Shown here in pieces: positions 6,558 to 8,612 of a stretch of 8,612 nt of DNA. This DNA is from Singulisphaera sp. GP187. Its GTDB lineage: Bacteria; Planctomycetota; Phycisphaerae; Phycisphaerales; SM1A02. The number at the start of each line of letters is the position of its first letter. Within the stretch, counting starts at the first letter, position 1. The translations under genes were made by a program, and so were the position numbers. The stretch is from contig CAMDEL010000056.1 of the NCBI GenBank assembly GCA_945896765.1, forward strand, positions 1 to 8,612, in the 5' to 3' direction. Below the pieces are notes generated by a model. The model saw only the letters and a program-made list of their open reading frames with translations, did not search any database and was not told the DNA's origin.

Positions 6558-7880
6558 GTGAGCCAAGCAGACCCAAAATCAAATCCAACGCCACTTCCGG
6601 GTGACTCTGCTCTGCCTGTGAGTTCTTCGTCAGACCCTGCAGCAAGTGCGAGTGGCGAAAGTGGCGGCTCGCGCAGTGGAAGCTCTTCAGATTCCGTCAT
6701 TGGAAGACTTGTCGTTGACAAAGGCCTTGCAACGCAGGCGGAAGTGGACGCAGCATTTGCCGCCATGAAAACTCCAGCAGGTCAAGTAAAGGCCTTCGTC
6801 GACATACTTGTCGAGGGTCAGATCGTGACTCGTCGACAACTTGCGCGATTGCGCACTGAAGCTGAAAGCGACAAAACTGTTCTGCGCATTCCTGGATATC
6901 AGATGATTCGCAAACTCGGTGCCGGTGCGATGGCTTCGGTCTATCTCGCAAAGCAAACAAGTCTCGACCGACTTGTTGCGATTAAAATTCTTCCTCGCCG
7001 ATATTCCGGCGACGCGAACTTCATCGAGCGCTTTTATAAAGAAGGACGCGCCGCCGCGAAACTTTCAGATCCGAACATTGTTGGCGCATTCGATGTCGGG
7101 CAAGTTGGGGAACAGCACTATTTCGTTATGGAATATGTCGACGGCGAGACCGTCTATGAACGAATTGTAAAATCGAAGCGGCTGAAAGAGCGAGAAGCAC
7201 TCACAATTACACGACAAGTTGCCAGTGCTTTGAAACACGCGCACGCTCGTGGTTTCATCCACCGTGACATCAAACCCAAGAACATCGTTATGACCAAATC
7301 AAATGTTGCGAAATTGGCTGACTTGGGCCTTGCGCGAGCGATCAGCGATAAGAAGTCTGCAGAAGCAGAGAAAAACAAGGCGTTTGGAACGCCGTATTAC
7401 ATCAGCCCAGAGCAAATTCGCGGCGCAGTTGACATTGGACCACCTGCTGATATTTATGGGCTCGGCGCGACTTTGTATCACATGTTGACTGGACGGGTTC
7501 CATTTCAAGGGGTTAATCCGACTCAGGTCATGCAAAACCATCTCTCACAAGAGTTGACTCCGCCCGACCAAGTCGTGAGTGGCATTTCTCAGTCGACAGC
7601 AGAAATTGTTGAGATGATGATGAAAAAGTCTCCGCGTGATCGATATCAAACCGCAGAAGAACTGATGGAAGATCTTGACCACGCACTTGCTGGAGAACCT
7701 CTGCGTTATGCAAGTCGATCCGTCGACCTCTCAAAGATCGCCACCGAGGTCGAGGGCGAAGCCCAAACCGAGGTCCAAACAAAAAGTTCGCAAGGATTAT
7801 CTGGGCTCGCCATCGGTCTGATCGTCGGCCTCGGCTGCCTCTCAGGACTGCTCTTTGTTCTACTGCTCTTGAAGAAATAA
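6558..7880 (+). CDS. Membrane-anchored Hanks-type Ser/Thr protein kinase (PknB-like)
   Basis: Eukaryotic-like kinase that phosphorylates proteins on Ser/Thr. The 440-residue product has three parts. Residues 1-45 are Ser/Gly/Pro-rich and probably disordered. Residues 46-105 form two similar helical units (SVIGRLVVDKGLATQAEVDA; FVDILVEGQIVTRRQLARLR) resembling the N-terminal module of GspE/MshE-type ATPases. The kinase domain (about 114-377) has the Gly loop GAGAMASVY (121-129), ATP lysine K143 in VAIK, helix-C Glu162, catalytic loop HRDIKPKN (235-242, Asp237), DLG for DFG (255-257) and GTPYYISPEQ (277-286). All catalytic residues are present, so it should be active. One transmembrane helix (about 413-438) ends the protein with only Lys-Lys after it, so the kinase would stay cytoplasmic with no outer sensor domain. 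The start is GTG with AAGGA 11 nt upstream. Substrates are unknown. It is divergent from the lipopolysaccharide cassette and convergent with ridA. Confidence 0.93.
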   Translation: MSQADPKSNPTPLPGDSALPVSSSSDPAASASGESGGSRSGSSSDSVIGRLVVDKGLATQAEVDAAFAAMKTPAGQVKAFVDILVEGQIVTRRQLARLRTEAESDKTVLRIPGYQMIRKLGAGAMASVYLAKQTSLDRLVAIKILPRRYSGDANFIERFYKEGRAAAKLSDPNIVGAFDVGQVGEQHYFVMEYVDGETVYERIVKSKRLKEREALTITRQVASALKHAHARGFIHRDIKPKNIVMTKSNVAKLADLGLARAISDKKSAEAEKNKAFGTPYYISPEQIRGAVDIGPPADIYGLGATLYHMLTGRVPFQGVNPTQVMQNHLSQELTPPDQVVSGISQSTAEIVEMMMKKSPRDRYQTAEELMEDLDHALAGEPLRYASRSVDLSKIATEVEGEAQTEVQTKSSQGLSGLAIGLIVGLGCLSGLLFVLLLLKK

Positions 7881-7928
7881 GAACAGCCTGTATTCAAAAT
7901 ACACTAATAAATTCAAATCAAGATGCTG

Positions 7929-8408
7929 CTAGAGAAGCTCAACCATCATCTCGACTTCAACGCACGCATTGAGCGGCAACGCATTCGTCCCGATCGCAGC
8001 GCGAGCATGACGCCCAACTTCACCAAAGATCTGCTGCAATAAATCACTTGCACCATTGGCAACCTTGGGCTGTTCCGAAAAACCATCGTCGCAAGCCACG
8101 AAAACCCCGAGCCTGACGATTCGCGACAACTGCGTGAGCGTTCCGCCGCACTCGGCAGCCACAACAGCAAGCCCATTTAGGACGCATTGCCGTGCGCATT
8201 CTTGAGCCATTTCGATGGAAACGACCGAGGGAACTTTCCCAGTGGCGACCAATTTCCCTTCTCGAAATGGCAATTGGCCACTAATAATCAACAATTTTCC
8301 TGTGCGGACCGATGGCACATAGGAAGCGACGGGCTTGGGAGCCACAGGCAAAGCAAGTCCAAGTTTGGCAAGCATTTCCATTGCATTATGAGGGGTCGAG
8401 GTTGTCAT
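7929..8408 (-). CDS. RidA (YjgF/YER057c/UK114) superfamily protein
   Basis: Members form trimers; RidA proper speeds release of ammonia from reactive enamine/imine intermediates of PLP enzymes, while other subgroups have different or unknown roles. The ATG at 8408 gives 159 residues; the in-frame TTG at 8417 adds three and is less likely. The N-terminal stretch LAKLGLALPVAPKPVASYVP (13-32) followed by VRTGKLLIISGQLP (34-47) and the C-terminal HARAAIGTNALPLNACVEVE (134-153) fit the longer subgroup with an ALPLxxxVEVE ending rather than archetypal RidA, which ends R-S-C-V-E-V-A-x-L-P. Arg136 is the candidate for the anion-binding arginine. No Shine-Dalgarno site is evident. A -10-like TATATT (complement of 8438-8443) lies about 30 bp upstream, without a clear -35. 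It converges on the kinase gene with a 48-bp gap and appears to be a single-gene unit. Confidence 0.92.
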   Translation of the reverse strand: MTTSTPHNAMEMLAKLGLALPVAPKPVASYVPSVRTGKLLIISGQLPFREGKLVATGKVPSVVSIEMAQECARQCVLNGLAVVAAECGGTLTQLSRIVRLGVFVACDDGFSEQPKVANGASDLLQQIFGEVGRHARAAIGTNALPLNACVEVEMMVELL

Positions 8409-8480
8409 AACTTGCAAGAATAGCGATTTCGGAAATAAATATATTGAAAACTAAAACTTGACTAGACCTGAATCCGAAGT

Positions 8481-8511
8481 AGATTCGTATAGATTTCGTA
8501 CAGATTCGTAT
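8481..8511. repeat. Three tandem 10-11 bp direct repeats (AGATTCGTAT type)
   Basis: AGATTCGTAT (8481-8490), AGATTTCGTAC (8491-8501) and AGATTCGTAT (8502-8511) follow one another without a gap. The unit is one DNA helical turn, so all copies face the same side of the helix. They lie in the intergenic region about 70 bp upstream of the ridA start codon. This could be a binding array for a regulator or a chance tandem duplication; nothing in the sequence decides which. Confidence 0.6.
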
Positions 8512-8516
8512 CGGTC

Positions 8517-8551
8517 TTCAAGTTTCGTGTTTCAAATTTCAAGTTTCACTG
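8517..8551. repeat. Five heptamer repeats beginning TTC
   Basis: Reading in steps of seven gives TTCAAGT, TTCGTGT, TTCAAAT, TTCAAGT and TTCACTG. The decamer TTCAAGTTTC occurs exactly twice, at 8517-8526 and 8538-8547, 21 bp (two helical turns) apart. The array directly follows the AGATTCGTAT repeats, and together they fill most of 8481-8551. Short heptanucleotide tandem repeats are known in intergenic DNA of several bacterial groups; a role here is not shown. Confidence 0.55.
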
Positions 8552-8612
8552 GCTTGCTGAGTCTCATACCCGAGCGGAAAGCTCAAATCGTCCTTCGTAA
8601 GTTTCTGGTCCT

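Noticed and set aside
6323..6766. 147-codon minus-strand open frame spanning the divergent promoter and two gene starts
   Set aside because: It covers the start regions of both the kinase and the glycosyltransferase in other frames. It is low-complexity and has no family features.
7889..7903. Hairpin TGTATT-CAA-AATACA between the convergent kinase and ridA genes as a terminator
   Set aside because: The stem is 6 bp with only one G-C pair at a given level of strength, and no T-tract follows on either strand. It may be chance in an AT-rich 48-bp gap.
1..8612. Mobile elements, CRISPR, tRNA or rRNA, defence genes
   Set aside because: No transposase, integrase, long inverted repeats, spaced palindromic repeats, cloverleaf or rRNA-like stretch was seen on either strand.

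Overview
The window looks like a chromosomal, mostly housekeeping segment of a Gram-negative bacterium with lipopolysaccharide. The best guess is Planctomycetota, possibly Phycisphaerae. This rests on the mix of a Hanks-type Ser/Thr kinase of PknB type, an ECF sigma factor, lipid A and heptose genes, medium GC, few Shine-Dalgarno sites and several GTG starts. The taxonomic call is inference from gene style and was not checked by any search.

Layout, following transcription on the minus strand from right to left. A four-gene cell-envelope cassette runs from 6492 down to 2237: a family 9 glycosyltransferase resembling heptosyltransferase WaaC, a Maf nucleotide pyrophosphatase, the lipid A 4'-kinase LpxK, and the bifunctional ADP-heptose enzyme HldE. 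The first two junctions are 4-nt GTGA overlaps and the third is a 10-nt gap. After a 173-bp gap holding a good sigma-70-type promoter comes a replication/nucleoid pair, an HU/IHF-family protein and the replicative helicase DnaB, joined by a 1-nt TAATG overlap. The first 59 codons of an ECF sigma factor follow and run off the left edge.

On the plus strand a membrane-anchored Ser/Thr protein kinase (6558-7880) is divergent from the heptosyltransferase, with only 65 bp between start codons. A RidA-superfamily gene (8408-7929) converges on the kinase. The right-hand end (8409-8612) has no convincing gene. It holds two small clusters of short phased direct repeats and perhaps the last codons of another minus-strand gene.

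How the genes work together: HldE makes the heptose donor precursor, the WaaC-like enzyme would transfer heptose to the inner core, and LpxK finishes the phosphorylated lipid A anchor, so three of the four cassette genes serve one pathway. HU and DnaB both act on chromosomal DNA. No mobile element, CRISPR array, tRNA or rRNA was seen. No clearly new system is present. The best leads are the kinase's N-terminal paired-helix module with its tail-anchor layout, the phased repeats upstream of ridA, and the HU-dnaB leader.
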